Assembly (NCBI GenBank): GCA_029948415.1
Contig: JAJIZT010000003.1
Span: forward strand, 101,429 to 165,428
DNA length: 64,000 nt
Direction of reading: 5' to 3'
From: Cenarchaeum symbiont of Oopsacas minuta
GTDB lineage: Archaea > Thermoproteota > Nitrososphaeria > Nitrososphaerales > Nitrosopumilaceae
This document shows, one piece after another, positions 10,050-19,724 of this stretch. How positions within the stretch are numbered: position 1 is the stretch's first letter; each line of letters begins with the position of its first letter. A program made the position numbers and the translations under genes. The notes below the pieces were generated by a model that was given only the letters and a program-made list of their open reading frames with translations, searched no databases and was not told where the DNA came from.

Positions 10050-10612
10050 ATGATATTATTTGATTGTGCAATTTAAAAACATTATTGCATGATCTGTCTA
10101 TCCATGAATAAAACTAAAAATCAATCATAAAATTTAGATCCTGATTTCATACGATTGAAAAAGCTTTTGATCAAAATGAAATTATCAAAACACCAACGAA
10201 GAGGAGAATTAGAGATCACGAAAAATGCTAATCACATTATCTATGAAAATAAAGGGTAAAGCCATGGACAAACGTTCGTTAGGGCAACTTGGTTTTGATC
10301 ACATATCTTACGTAATATTTGCATACTAAAAATACTGGACATATTTATGTGATAATACCAAGAAAAGATATTCGTGTAAAGGATTTGATGTAATGGGTTT
10401 GTGATTACAGGTAACCGTTGGTAAATTTTTCTTATTCTAGAACAGAACATTGACATACAACAATGAAAATATATGGATCAAGGCAAAATGTTAGTTTTGA
10501 ATTCAAATCATGATGGATATAATCAACCATAAACAGATAAAATGATAAATTATTCAATATTGGCATTAAAATTAAATATATCAAATTAATGAAGAGTATA
10601 TGGTAGACGTGT
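10050..10612. other. long AT-rich gap inside the glycan cluster
   Basis: 563 nt with only very short frames, for example an ATG frame of 27 codons at 10176 and one of 21 codons at 10263 (MDKRSLGQ...). They have no recognisable domain and may be remnants of a decayed small gene. A TATA-like AATTAAATATATC (10570-10582) precedes the sugar dehydrogenase gene. Confidence 0.35.
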
Positions 10613-11980
10613 TTGATATTAGAAAATAGCTTGGATGAGATAAAAAAACTAATTTATGCCAACAAACCAACAGTATGCGTTATTGGCATTGGCCGTATTG
10701 GATTACCTACAGCGTTGTCTTTTGCTAAAGCTGGATTATCTACTATTGGTTTGGACATAAATCAGAAATTAATTGATGCTATAAACTCTAATAAATTCCC
10801 GTTAAAGGATGAACCTGGATATGAGAAAATTTTTGACGATGTTATGAATAAAAAACTATTAACTGTCACAACTAACACTCAAGATGCGATATCAAAATCC
10901 GATATATTATTACTTTCATTACCCACACCAATGGATGATTCTAATATTCCAAACTATGAAGCATTGAAAAAAGTTGGAAAAGATCTAAACAAATACTTGT
11001 CTCTTGACTCAATAGTAATTGTTGAAAGTACCGTTGAACCTGGATTTATAGAAAACGAATTAACGCAAATAATTGAAGGAAATGATGGAAGATTACGTGC
11101 GAATGAGAATTTTGGAATTGGTGTGTGTCCAGAAACAGCAAATCCAGGTGAAATTCTAAAAGATTTTACAAGTTTACCTAGATTGGTTGCAGCCCTAGAT
11201 GAAAAAACAGCCCAAGTTATCATGGTATTATATGAATACGTTTTTGGCGTGGATTTAATAAAAATGTCCAACTGTAAAACTGCAAATGCAGTAAAGCTAA
11301 CCACCAATGTTTTTCGTGATGTTAACATCGCATTTATTAACGAATTATCAATATTGTTTGAAAAAATTGGTGTTGACACTATGGAGGTGTTGAATGCAGC
11401 TAGGACAAAACATAATTTTCAAATACATTATCCTAGTGTGGGAGTTGGAGGGCCATGTTTACCTGTCAATTCATATCAGTTTTTAAATACTGCAAAATTT
11501 GATGAAAAATTACTTCGTATGATAAAGATCGGAAGAAAAATTAATGAACATATGCCACAACACACCGCAGACCTACTACTAGATGGATTATCTAAAGTAG
11601 ATAAAACACCTGCCAACTCAACGGTTCTAATCTTGGGGATCTCATACAAGCCGAATGTAAAAGACGTACAATTATCTCCTGCACAACCGTTTATTCAAAT
11701 ACTCTGTGATCTAGGTGTTAAAATCAAAATATATGATCCATATTTTAAAAATACAACTGTTTTTGGTATACGTACAGAATCAGATCTTGACACTGCGTTA
11801 AATCATATTGATGCAGTTGTATTAGTTACGTTTCATGACGAATTTAGCTGTTTAGAACCGTCAACATTCGTCAAAAAAATGATCCGACCGGTATTTGTTG
11901 ATTCTAAAGGAATACTCGATATCGATGCTGCTAAAAAAGCTGGAATCATATACCGGGGTTTGGGTCGTGGCACTAACTAA
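10613..11980 (+). CDS. UDP-sugar 6-dehydrogenase (UDP-Glc/GDP-Man dehydrogenase family, WecC-like)
   Basis: 455 residues. The Rossmann motif GIGRIG (25-30), the middle dimerisation domain with N-A-V-K-L-T-x-N-V-F-R-D and the catalytic Cys282 in GVGGPCLPVN are all present. The C-terminal UDP-binding domain has GISYKPNVKD. Such enzymes oxidise a nucleotide sugar to its uronic acid in two NAD-dependent steps; the sequence resembles UDP-N-acetylmannosamine dehydrogenases more than UDP-glucose dehydrogenases. The start is TTG at 10613 or 10631. A separate ATG frame at 10600 stops after ten codons, so a small frameshift at the 5' end is possible. Confidence 0.88.
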   Translation: MILENSLDEIKKLIYANKPTVCVIGIGRIGLPTALSFAKAGLSTIGLDINQKLIDAINSNKFPLKDEPGYEKIFDDVMNKKLLTVTTNTQDAISKSDILLLSLPTPMDDSNIPNYEALKKVGKDLNKYLSLDSIVIVESTVEPGFIENELTQIIEGNDGRLRANENFGIGVCPETANPGEILKDFTSLPRLVAALDEKTAQVIMVLYEYVFGVDLIKMSNCKTANAVKLTTNVFRDVNIAFINELSILFEKIGVDTMEVLNAARTKHNFQIHYPSVGVGGPCLPVNSYQFLNTAKFDEKLLRMIKIGRKINEHMPQHTADLLLDGLSKVDKTPANSTVLILGISYKPNVKDVQLSPAQPFIQILCDLGVKIKIYDPYFKNTTVFGIRTESDLDTALNHIDAVVLVTFHDEFSCLEPSTFVKKMIRPVFVDSKGILDIDAAKKAGIIYRGLGRGTN

Positions 11981-13187
11981 CGATTTATTTACAACTAGTG
12001 ACGCTGCAAAATATATTCTAACATTAAGATATAATCCAAAACTATCATGTACATCTGAATCCTTGTCTTGGAAAAATTTCACTACAAATATGAGTAGCAT
12101 CTCACTAGATTTCATAGAAAAAACAATAATGGACAATATTAGATCGAAATTAAATCCAAATATTAAAAAAATAAGTATATCGCTCAGTGGCGGTGTCGAT
12201 TCTGCCCTCGTTCTTGCACTGTTAAGAAAGACGTATCCAAATTTGAACATATGTGCATTTACCATTAAATTTTCAGATAGTGCAGATGAAACACCTCAAG
12301 CAGCTAAAATTGCAGAAAAATTTGATGCATCTCATGAGATTATTTTACTAGAAAATTATTTATCAGAACTCCCAAAAGCGATTTCCATTATTAAACAACC
12401 ATTTTGGGACTTGCATTGGTATTATCTAATCAAAAACGCAAAACAATTTTCATCGTATATGATATCTGGTGATGGTGGGGATGAATTATTTGGAGGTTAT
12501 ACATTTCGATACAAGAAATTTCTCTCTTTAATTACTCCAAATTCAACATCATTAGAAAAAACAAAAGCTTATTTACAATGCCATGAACGTGATCATGTTC
12601 TAGATCAAAAAGAAATTTTTTCAAGTAAATCTAATTTTTCTTGGAATGATGTGTATTCTATTATTGAGCCATTTTTTGCTAATTCGTTACCATCATTATC
12701 TCAAGTTTTTCTAGCTGATTATAATGGTAAAATGTCCCATAATTTTTCCCCAGTGAACAAACTCATTAATTCTCATTTTGGCATAACTGGAATAACACCT
12801 ATCTTGAATGAAAATTTGATAAATTATGCAACGCATTTGCATAGCACAGAAAAATATAATTTAACAGATAATATCGGTAAATTACCTCTGCGAAAATTAT
12901 TAGATCGACTTGGTGTGACTACATTAATTGGAAACAAAAAAATGGGATTTTCTGTAAATACAGCTAATCTTTGGAATTCTTATGGAAAAAATTTATGTAA
13001 ATATTATTTGACAGATTCTCGCCTAGTTACTGACAAATTCATTAATGATGGTTGGATAAAAAAATATATTGACAAAAGTGATCTAGATGTAAGATACGTA
13101 AACAAATTTCTTGGTCTACTTGCATATGAAATATGGTACAGAATATTTATTACAAAAGAATTAAACCCAAACATCAATTTTACATAA
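11967..13187 (+). CDS. asparagine-synthase-like amidotransferase without glutaminase domain
   Basis: About 406 residues from a GTG that overlaps the stop of the sugar dehydrogenase by 14 nt, implying translational coupling. The synthetase domain has PP-loop SGGVDS (about 74-79) and the SGDGGDELFGGY motif that binds AMP-aspartate in AsnB. The usual N-terminal class II glutaminase domain, with its Cys2 nucleophile, is missing; only about 60 unassigned residues precede the synthetase domain. It may use free ammonia or a partner glutaminase. In this setting it probably amidates a sugar carboxylate, such as the uronic acid made by the preceding enzyme, rather than aspartate; that is inference. Confidence 0.8.
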   Translation: MALTNDLFTTSDAAKYILTLRYNPKLSCTSESLSWKNFTTNMSSISLDFIEKTIMDNIRSKLNPNIKKISISLSGGVDSALVLALLRKTYPNLNICAFTIKFSDSADETPQAAKIAEKFDASHEIILLENYLSELPKAISIIKQPFWDLHWYYLIKNAKQFSSYMISGDGGDELFGGYTFRYKKFLSLITPNSTSLEKTKAYLQCHERDHVLDQKEIFSSKSNFSWNDVYSIIEPFFANSLPSLSQVFLADYNGKMSHNFSPVNKLINSHFGITGITPILNENLINYATHLHSTEKYNLTDNIGKLPLRKLLDRLGVTTLIGNKKMGFSVNTANLWNSYGKNLCKYYLTDSRLVTDKFINDGWIKKYIDKSDLDVRYVNKFLGLLAYEIWYRIFITKELNPNINFT

Positions 13188-14232
13188 TTGTATTAGTTAT
13201 CGATGATACAAAATCACGTGTGATCTTTTCCCAATTGAATTCTTTCTCTACAAACTTCTTACCCATTTTTCCCATCATATTTGATTTTTTTGTATCATTT
13301 AACAAAATTGATAAACTTTGAATCCATTCTTGTGCATTATCTTTCCCAACTAGATATCCTGTATTATTATCGCTCATGATCTCTGGAATACCTGCAACTT
13401 TTGTTGCAATTACAGGCTTTTCCATCAGTTGAGCCTCTTGTAGAGTTAGAGGTGACATGTCTAACCCACTCATCAGACAGTAAATGTCAATCTCTGATAG
13501 AAAATCTCTTATTTTGTCATAATATTCTAAAACACCAAGCCACTTGAAATTATCATACTTTGTTAATTTTGATAGTATACGATCCTGATATGTGCCACCA
13601 CCAACCCAGTAGAACATTACATTTGGAAATTTTTCTAGTATACGAGGCAACAACAACAACTCTTTCGTCTTTACCCACACATTTGCCGATTGAACTAGTC
13701 CAACACATGGATGTTTTAAATCCATCCCATCAGTTTTGTACCATCTAGACGAGTTGATGCCTTGATATAGCACCGTTGATTTATTCGGGTAACGCGTATC
13801 TACTATATCTTTAAGATAACTACAAATTGGATATATCCTGGTTGCATCTTTTAAACATTTATTGACCATTCTGTCTAGATACCATAAAGCAAATCGTGTA
13901 TGCGGTGTTTTGTATATTGTTTTTTTGTACCACATTAACTCCGTCCAATAATCGCCCCTCAAATGTGCAAACAACGGTATTTTTTCTTCTATTGTAGCCA
14001 TACTAAAATGCATAAACCTGTCTGCAAAAACTGCGTCAGGTTTGAATTCTTTAACAAGTTTTTTAAATTTATGCTTTGTTGTAAACCAACTTGATATTTT
14101 TTTTGTAGGAAATCCAGAATATACATCTGCATCATACACTAGACGATAATCATGACCTTGTTTTTTGAGAGTTTCTCCAAATTCTTTTAAATGAAATAAT
14201 TTGAGTTTATCTCCTGCTATTAATAATCTCAT
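13180..14232 (-). CDS. glycosyltransferase, GT4 family
   Basis: 350 residues, GT-B fold. The C-terminal donor domain has WVGGGTYQDR, KWLGVLEYYDKI and the acidic signature SGLDMSPLTLQEAQLMEKPVIATKVAGIP (read in parts), with the E-x7-E-like pair. No membrane segment. It faces the asparagine-synthase-like gene, with stops overlapping by 8 nt. With the GT4 at 9105 and the sugar dehydrogenase it forms a small surface-glycan cluster. Confidence 0.85.
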   Translation of the reverse strand: MRLLIAGDKLKLFHLKEFGETLKKQGHDYRLVYDADVYSGFPTKKISSWFTTKHKFKKLVKEFKPDAVFADRFMHFSMATIEEKIPLFAHLRGDYWTELMWYKKTIYKTPHTRFALWYLDRMVNKCLKDATRIYPICSYLKDIVDTRYPNKSTVLYQGINSSRWYKTDGMDLKHPCVGLVQSANVWVKTKELLLLPRILEKFPNVMFYWVGGGTYQDRILSKLTKYDNFKWLGVLEYYDKIRDFLSEIDIYCLMSGLDMSPLTLQEAQLMEKPVIATKVAGIPEIMSDNNTGYLVGKDNAQEWIQSLSILLNDTKKSNMMGKMGKKFVEKEFNWEKITRDFVSSITNTIM

Positions 14233-14264
14233 GGTGATATTTTATAATATTTGATTAATAAACG

Positions 14265-14520
14265 GTATGAGGTCAGCTCATGACTATATCGCAGATCATA
14301 AGTTCGTTAAAAAATCCTCCATCTTTGGTTTAAAATAATCAGTAACGTTATTAGGTAGTTTCTTTGTTCTCAGATATTTCATGAAATTACTTCTCTTATC
14401 CTCTAGTTGTGGATAGTACTCTGAATGATCCATAGCCTGCTTGGCAACAAACCAGATTGTCTCCATGGTAAGAGCGTCTTTGAAGAGGTGTTACGTATTG
14501 TTTAATAGCTGACCTCATAC
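14265..14520. mobile_element. composite IS scar with 14-bp terminal inverted repeats
   Basis: GTATGAGGTCAGCT at 14265-14278 is repeated exactly in inverse at 14507-14520. The right end (GGTAAGAGCGTCTTTGAAG...) matches the right end of a longer remnant at 37605-37659, and the left end matches 22761, 33805 and 34221. Inside sits an IS630-type end (GCAGATCATAAGTTCGTT) with the tail of its transposase. The element therefore records one IS inside another, followed by deletion. Confidence 0.75.
14296..14466 (-). pseudogene. IS630-family transposase, C-terminal fragment
   Basis: 56 residues align with the last part of the IS630 transposase at 34342-35327: ETIWF against EAIWL, then YYP...DK...YLRT and PNNVTDYF against PNNVMDYF. 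The ETIW Glu corresponds to the last acidic residue of the DDE triad. Everything upstream is deleted. Confidence 0.8.
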
Positions 14521-14597
14521 AAAATAAATTGTCCAACACTTTAATTCTTCCTCTAATTTTAGATAAGATTAAGAGCCCGTATATTCTATAATATAAT

Positions 14598-15872
14598 ATG
14601 TCAAAATATGGTAGTTATACTGGTAAATCTCTTGAATTTTTAAAATCTAATAATGTCCAAATTGGAGACTATGTTGTAATAAAAGGAATAATAGACTATG
14701 AAGGTACGCTCATGCCTAGGTATGAAAGTAATGCAAAAGATGTCATAGTGTTAAAGCTCAAAAATGGTTACAATGTGGGCATAAGAATAGATAATGCAGG
14801 AGCAAAAAAAATCACAACATCTTTAAAATCTATGGTAAAGATACAAAAAAACAAAATTGAGAATAAAAATCCTGAAAAAATTCTTTTATTATCTACTGGT
14901 GGAACTATTGCAAGTAAAATAGATTATAGAACTGGAGCAGTAACGCCAGTGTTGTTGCCAGAAGATCTGCTTACGTTAATGCCAGAACTTGTAGACATTG
15001 CAAACATTGACGTAAAAACAATATTTTCAGAACATTCTGAAAATATCGTCCCAGAACAGTGGGTTAAAGTGGCAAAATTTCTTGACGGTCTTGCAAAATC
15101 CGAGTATGTGGGAATAATCATAACCCATGGAACAGATACTATGCAACACACAGCCTCGTATCTTGCATTTGCATTACAAGGATTTCCAAAACCCGTAATT
15201 TTGACTGGATCTCAGAGATCATCTGATCGTCCATCCTCTGATGCAGCATCAAATTTGATAGGTTCTATGCGATTTCTTGTATCTAATCCAAATCCAGGAA
15301 TCTTTGTGGCAATGCAACAGAATGGAGATGATGTTGCAGTACACCTTGCTACACGCGTAAGAAAAAATCATACCAGTAAACGCGGCGCATTTGAAACTAT
15401 AGGATCAAATCCTGCATACATTGTCACAGATGGCAAAGTTGAGAAAAACTTGGAATTTTTTAACAGTGATCAATATTTACCTAAAATCACGATGAATACA
15501 AAAGTGGGACTAGTAAAATATTATCCAGGTTTTGATTCTGGAATTATAGACTATGCAGTGAATTCTGGATACCGCGCTCTGATATTAGAAGGGACTGGGC
15601 TTGGTCATGTGGGACGTACTATGTATGATTCTATAATAAATGCATCACACGATGGGATATTTTTAGGGATGACTTCACAGTGTATAGATGGTAACGTAAA
15701 CATGAATGTTTATGAGAGCGGTCGCGATCTTCAAAAGATGGGCGTTATACCATTATCTGGAATGCTTCCAGAGACTGCATTAGTCAAGGCTATGTGGGCT
15801 ACAGGTTTTGCAAACTCTGTAAAAGATATACAAGATATGATGACACAAAATATCGCAGGCGAGTTTGCATAA
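14598..15872 (+). CDS. gatD: glutamyl-tRNA(Gln) amidotransferase subunit D
   Basis: 424 residues, the normal GatD length. An N-terminal beta-barrel-like domain (about 1-90) precedes an L-asparaginase-type domain with the nucleophile loop LLSTGGTIAS (97-106) and the second catalytic motif THGTDTM. GatD releases ammonia from glutamine for GatE, which amidates Glu-tRNA(Gln) in archaea. GatE is not in the window. The gene starts 77 nt after the IS scar at 14520. Confidence 0.95.
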   Translation: MSKYGSYTGKSLEFLKSNNVQIGDYVVIKGIIDYEGTLMPRYESNAKDVIVLKLKNGYNVGIRIDNAGAKKITTSLKSMVKIQKNKIENKNPEKILLLSTGGTIASKIDYRTGAVTPVLLPEDLLTLMPELVDIANIDVKTIFSEHSENIVPEQWVKVAKFLDGLAKSEYVGIIITHGTDTMQHTASYLAFALQGFPKPVILTGSQRSSDRPSSDAASNLIGSMRFLVSNPNPGIFVAMQQNGDDVAVHLATRVRKNHTSKRGAFETIGSNPAYIVTDGKVEKNLEFFNSDQYLPKITMNTKVGLVKYYPGFDSGIIDYAVNSGYRALILEGTGLGHVGRTMYDSIINASHDGIFLGMTSQCIDGNVNMNVYESGRDLQKMGVIPLSGMLPETALVKAMWATGFANSVKDIQDMMTQNIAGEFA

Positions 15873-16003
15873 ACAATGAAAGTTCATTTAGATGATAACT
15901 GTATGATTAAATGGGCGTTGATGAGATAATCCCAATGATTGATGATATGGATCTTGAGTTCTGAGCCTTTTCATTTTTATGTTACATCCATGTACAAACA
16001 AAC

Positions 16004-16423
16004 GTGTTATCTTATACAGAACATCTTACCTTTAATACAAAAACACGTCGTGCATTTATCAATATCACGTCACAGATAGAACATCTAGTGTCAAAAAGCG
16101 GTGTACAAGAAGGATTATGTCTTGTTAATGCGATGCATATAACGGCTAGTGTGTTCATAAATGATGATGAGTCTGGACTCCACAGAGACTATGAAAAATG
16201 GTTAGAACATCTTGCTCCACACAAACCAACAGATCTATATGATCACAACAAAACTGGAGAGGACAACGCTGATGCACACCTCAAAAGACAGATAATGGGA
16301 CGTGAGGTAACAGTTGCCATCACACACGGAAAACTTGATTTTGGTCCATGGGAGCAGATATTTTATGGCGAGTTTGACGGCAGACGCCAAAAAAAAGTCT
16401 TGGTAAAAATCATAGGCTACTAG
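16004..16423 (+). CDS. yjbQ: YjbQ/UPF0047 family protein
   Basis: 139 residues, complete. Family landmarks: [32 protein letters not shown] and the C-terminal [20 protein letters not shown] (each a separate block). Family members have a beta-barrel fold, and some have been reported to have thiamine-phosphate synthase activity. The start is GTG at 16004, about 27 nt after a TATA-like box (15971-15980). Its stop overlaps the stop of the small convergent zinc-ribbon gene. Confidence 0.9.
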   Translation: MLSYTEHLTFNTKTRRAFINITSQIEHLVSKSGVQEGLCLVNAMHITASVFINDDESGLHRDYEKWLEHLAPHKPTDLYDHNKTGEDNADAHLKRQIMGREVTVAITHGKLDFGPWEQIFYGEFDGRRQKKVLVKIIGY

Positions 16424-16581
16424 AAATCAACATCACGTTTCTGACTCTGTTCCTCGTTTGCACGTGCAGCCATCCTAAATACATCATCGTGGTTTTGTTT
16501 TCCATGACCACAATTCATGCATGAGATCTTTGACCCGTCGGGATTTTTCTCAAATTTGTCACACCCGCAAAAACATACCAT
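16420..16581 (-). CDS. 53-residue zinc-ribbon protein
   Basis: Reads [16 protein letters not shown], then [14 protein letters not shown], then a polar helical tail ending KRDVDF. Four to five Cys in C-x-C-x-C...C-x-x-C-G-H spacing suggest one bound zinc. The convergent 3-nt stop overlap with yjbQ, an ATG start and the ordered Cys pattern support a real gene. Function unknown. Confidence 0.65.
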   Translation of the reverse strand: MVCFCGCDKFEKNPDGSKISCMNCGHGKQNHDDVFRMAARANEEQSQKRDVDF

Positions 16582-16706
16582 TTCAATATTTTGCCTATAT
16601 GTAAGAATATAATCCTATTCTGACATTTTGGCACACACGGTTAATTATAACATCATTTTTGAGATAATCTAAACATTTGACTTTTTTTGTTATATGGATG
16701 ACTCAA

Positions 16707-17159
16707 TTATTTTGGTTTAATACAACATTCACCAGTAGGTATTCTAAGATCATGCGGGCATTTTCTTGGGTGACCAAGCATCGTACACAAGGCATCAGTA
16801 AACTGTTTGTTCATATGATGCTCTATGCCGCAGACCATCTCCTCGTCTATGTCTATCTTTAGAGCACTGTCCATTAAAACTTCCAAAAGTCTACTATTGC
16901 GTATCATCGCCGAACCTATTCCCTTACCTTCGTCAGTAAGGCGCACACCAGACTTGTTATATTGAACCAGTTTCCGTTCGCGCAGTTTTTTGAGCATTTG
17001 AACTACACTAGGTTGACGTACATTGAGCCTTCGTGCAATATTACTAATCTTTGCCTCTCCACCATCTTCTTTTATGTGCCAAATTGCTTTTAGATACATC
17101 TCCAAATGTTCAGCTTCTGCAGTTCCAACAAACAATACTTCGCTATTCATCTCTTCCAT
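16707..17159 (-). CDS. DtxR/MntR-family metal-dependent transcriptional regulator
   Basis: 150 residues. The N-terminal winged helix is typical (EHLEMYLKAIWHI, then ISNIARRLNVRQPSVVQMLKKL and the wing VRLTDEGKGIG). The dimerisation and metal-binding domain follows, with Glu/His ligands in CGIEHHM and a C-terminal Cys/His-rich tail (HPRKCPHD, GECC). These repressors sense Fe(II) or Mn(II). Starts 3 nt after the stop of the TrmB-like gene, so the two regulators form an operon. Confidence 0.9.
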   Translation of the reverse strand: MEEMNSEVLFVGTAEAEHLEMYLKAIWHIKEDGGEAKISNIARRLNVRQPSVVQMLKKLRERKLVQYNKSGVRLTDEGKGIGSAMIRNSRLLEVLMDSALKIDIDEEMVCGIEHHMNKQFTDALCTMLGHPRKCPHDLRIPTGECCIKPK

Positions 17160-17162
17160 ACC

Positions 17163-17966
17163 TCATACATCCTCAGAGTCTTTCATCAAATATTCAAAAT
17201 ACTCTCTAGCAAATCCAGCAAGACCCACATGATCTGCCCATATGGCAACCATATTGGCTGTAAATGATTTGCCATCATCGGATCCAAGCAAAATTATCAC
17301 ATATCTTTTATCCGATATCATGCCACCACCGTATATGCTATCTTTAATTCTAACAGTTGCCACCCTTGAGAGTGCTTTTATAGAATCATCATCCATCTCT
17401 TCAGATGTAAGTATGGTAATCTCTACTCCACGATCGTATAATATTCGTAGTTTTGGCAGTGCTTGTTTCACTATCTCTTGACCAGCTGCGGGAACTGTAA
17501 TCATCATCTCTCTATCACATGAATCCGCAGTATCTAAAATCTTTGATATTATGCTGTTCACGCCGCGCAAAAACAAAATATCTGGCGTCTCTGCAGTACC
17601 TGTCTTGTTATACAATGGTTCTATCTCCAAGGTAATTACAGTTTTATCATCTTTAAATTCGGCATCTCTTTTGCGCTTGACAGCCTCGATACTAGTTGCC
17701 GGAGAGATCACAGTGTATGTTGTAGGTCTTGAATCATCTGAGATGATCCAACTTTCATTCTCCATGGAATTTAATATTTTATATATCTTCGAGTATGAAA
17801 CCTCTGACTCTTTGCTAATCTCTTCAGCTGTTCCGTTACCTAGGTTCAAAAGTGCCGCATAAACTTTGATCTCATTTACACTCATGCCAAGCCGTTCTAG
17901 CGCCATTTTTGCTTTTTTTGATATGTTCAATCGATCAAGTTTTGTTTTGGAATATATAAAACCCAT
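17163..17966 (-). CDS. TrmB-like transcriptional regulator
   Basis: About 267 residues from MGFIYSKTK; the open frame extends a further 40 codons but those lack conserved character. The N-terminal winged HTH (LGMSVNEIKVYAALLNLGNGTAEEI..., seen in parts) is typical of TrmB proteins. The C-terminal half resembles the PLD-like effector domain (IITVPAAGQEIVKQALPKLRILYDRGVEI, in parts). Effector unknown. Divergent from the Tes-like gene at 18060, so it may regulate it. Confidence 0.85.
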   Translation of the reverse strand: MGFIYSKTKLDRLNISKKAKMALERLGMSVNEIKVYAALLNLGNGTAEEISKESEVSYSKIYKILNSMENESWIISDDSRPTTYTVISPATSIEAVKRKRDAEFKDDKTVITLEIEPLYNKTGTAETPDILFLRGVNSIISKILDTADSCDREMMITVPAAGQEIVKQALPKLRILYDRGVEITILTSEEMDDDSIKALSRVATVRIKDSIYGGGMISDKRYVIILLGSDDGKSFTANMVAIWADHVGLAGFAREYFEYLMKDSEDV

Positions 17967-18059
17967 TGGATCATTATAGGCACAACCTAGAGCAAATACG
18001 CCTTTTAACCGTTGACACTGATGGAAGTCATTAAATATGGAAAATATTGATGTAACGTA

Positions 18060-19724
18060 TTGTCGCTTATACAGATCAGTGGTCAATCGACCAAAAATTT
18101 GGGAAAAAAATCTACGATCAGATTCACACAGAGCATCTGCCCTGACTGTAACATGATCCTCGATGCAGAAGTATTTGAGCGCGACGGCAAAGTTTTCATG
18201 TCAAAGATATGTCCATCTCATGGTGAATGTGAAGAACTCTATTTTGGTTCTTCTGACATGTACAACAAGTTTAGTACCTATTGGCAAGATGGCAAAGGTG
18301 CTCATGCTCCAAACGTGATGATCGAAAAATGTTCATGTCCAAACAACTGTGGTCTGTGCTCAAACCACCTCTCACATAGTGGTCTTGCAAACATGATAGT
18401 TACCAATAGGTGTGATCTTACATGTTGGTATTGCTTTTTTTACGTCAAAAAAGGTCTAGAAGGCGCATACATGTATGAACCATCACATGAACAGATACGT
18501 TCTATGGTAAAGACCATGCGAGCTGAACGCCCCATAGCTGGAAACTCTATCCAAATTACTGGAGGCGAGCCCATGCTCCGTGAAGATATTACAGATCTAA
18601 TCAGCATAATAAAACAAGAAGGCGTAGATCACATACAGATGAATACAAACGGCATACGCCATGCACTAGATCCAGAATCTGCACGTGAGGTACGACTTTC
18701 TGGTTGCAACAATTTGTACCTTAGTTTTGATGGTGTTACTGCTAGAACAAACCCAAAAAATCATTGGGAGATTCCACACGCTCTTGACAGCTGTCGCAAG
18801 ACTGGAACCACAGTAGTATTCGTACCAACTGTAATAAAATCAATAAACGATCATGAACTAGGTGGCATTGTCCGCTATGCGCAGAAAAATATGGATGTTG
18901 TTCATGCAGTAAACTTTCAACCAGTATCTCTTACTGGAAGGATGGGCAAACAAGAGAGAGAGAAATACAGAATTACAATTCCCGACTGCATACAACGTAT
19001 AGAAGAGCAGACAAATGGTGATGTTACCATGGATGACTGGTTCCCAGTTCCAAGCTGTATGCCAATGACCAACATCATAGAAGCATTCTCTAGCAAGCCA
19101 AAGTATGAACTTTCAATACATTTTGCATGTGGTGCTGGAACATACATCTTTGAAGATGCAGAGACCAAAAAGTTTGTACCAATTACAAAGTTTTGTGATA
19201 TTCAAGGAATGTTGGAGCTCTTTGAAGACAAGGTAGAAGAGATACGCTCGGGTAAAAATAAATACTTTACAATGCTAGAAGTTGTTCGTAAACTAAAAGG
19301 CTTTGTCGATACAAAGAAACAACCTGCAGGTCTTGATTTGGCAAAAATGTTTGGAAATATACTCTTAAAGAGATCTTTTAATTCTGTAGGCTCTTGGCAC
19401 GTTAAAGGTCTATTTCTAGGTATGATGCACTTTCAAGACAAGTACAACGAAGACTTGGAACGTCTACAAAGATGTGATATACATTATCTAACCCCAGACT
19501 TGCGTATAGTTCCGTTTTGTGCCTTTAATGTAATACCCGAATGGTACCGTGACCGTATTCAGAAAAAATATTCGATCACAGTAGAAGAATGGGAAGAGCG
19601 CGAAGGCATGAAACTAGAAGATGGTCTATACCGTGGTCTGATGAGACGTGGAGCCGGTGATGAACTAGCATCTGGTTGTGCAAAGAGCCAAATGTTCCAC
19701 GATGCATCACAATCACTTGCATAG
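18060..19724 (+). CDS. tes: radical SAM protein of the tetraether lipid synthase (Tes) type
   Basis: 554 residues. The radical SAM cluster motif is C118-x3-C122-x2-C125 (NRCDLTCWYCFFY), with GGEP as the SAM-binding motif. The N-terminus carries further Cys sets (ICPDC, ICPSHGEC, CSCPNNCGLC) and the C-terminus more, as in archaeal Tes, which binds several metal centres and joins two archaeol chains to make the membrane-spanning GDGT lipid core. TTG start; the TATA-like ATTAAATATGG (18031-18041) is about 26 nt upstream. Function is assigned from overall family resemblance, not from proven residues. Confidence 0.78.
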   Translation: MSLIQISGQSTKNLGKKSTIRFTQSICPDCNMILDAEVFERDGKVFMSKICPSHGECEELYFGSSDMYNKFSTYWQDGKGAHAPNVMIEKCSCPNNCGLCSNHLSHSGLANMIVTNRCDLTCWYCFFYVKKGLEGAYMYEPSHEQIRSMVKTMRAERPIAGNSIQITGGEPMLREDITDLISIIKQEGVDHIQMNTNGIRHALDPESAREVRLSGCNNLYLSFDGVTARTNPKNHWEIPHALDSCRKTGTTVVFVPTVIKSINDHELGGIVRYAQKNMDVVHAVNFQPVSLTGRMGKQEREKYRITIPDCIQRIEEQTNGDVTMDDWFPVPSCMPMTNIIEAFSSKPKYELSIHFACGAGTYIFEDAETKKFVPITKFCDIQGMLELFEDKVEEIRSGKNKYFTMLEVVRKLKGFVDTKKQPAGLDLAKMFGNILLKRSFNSVGSWHVKGLFLGMMHFQDKYNEDLERLQRCDIHYLTPDLRIVPFCAFNVIPEWYRDRIQKKYSITVEEWEEREGMKLEDGLYRGLMRRGAGDELASGCAKSQMFHDASQSLA

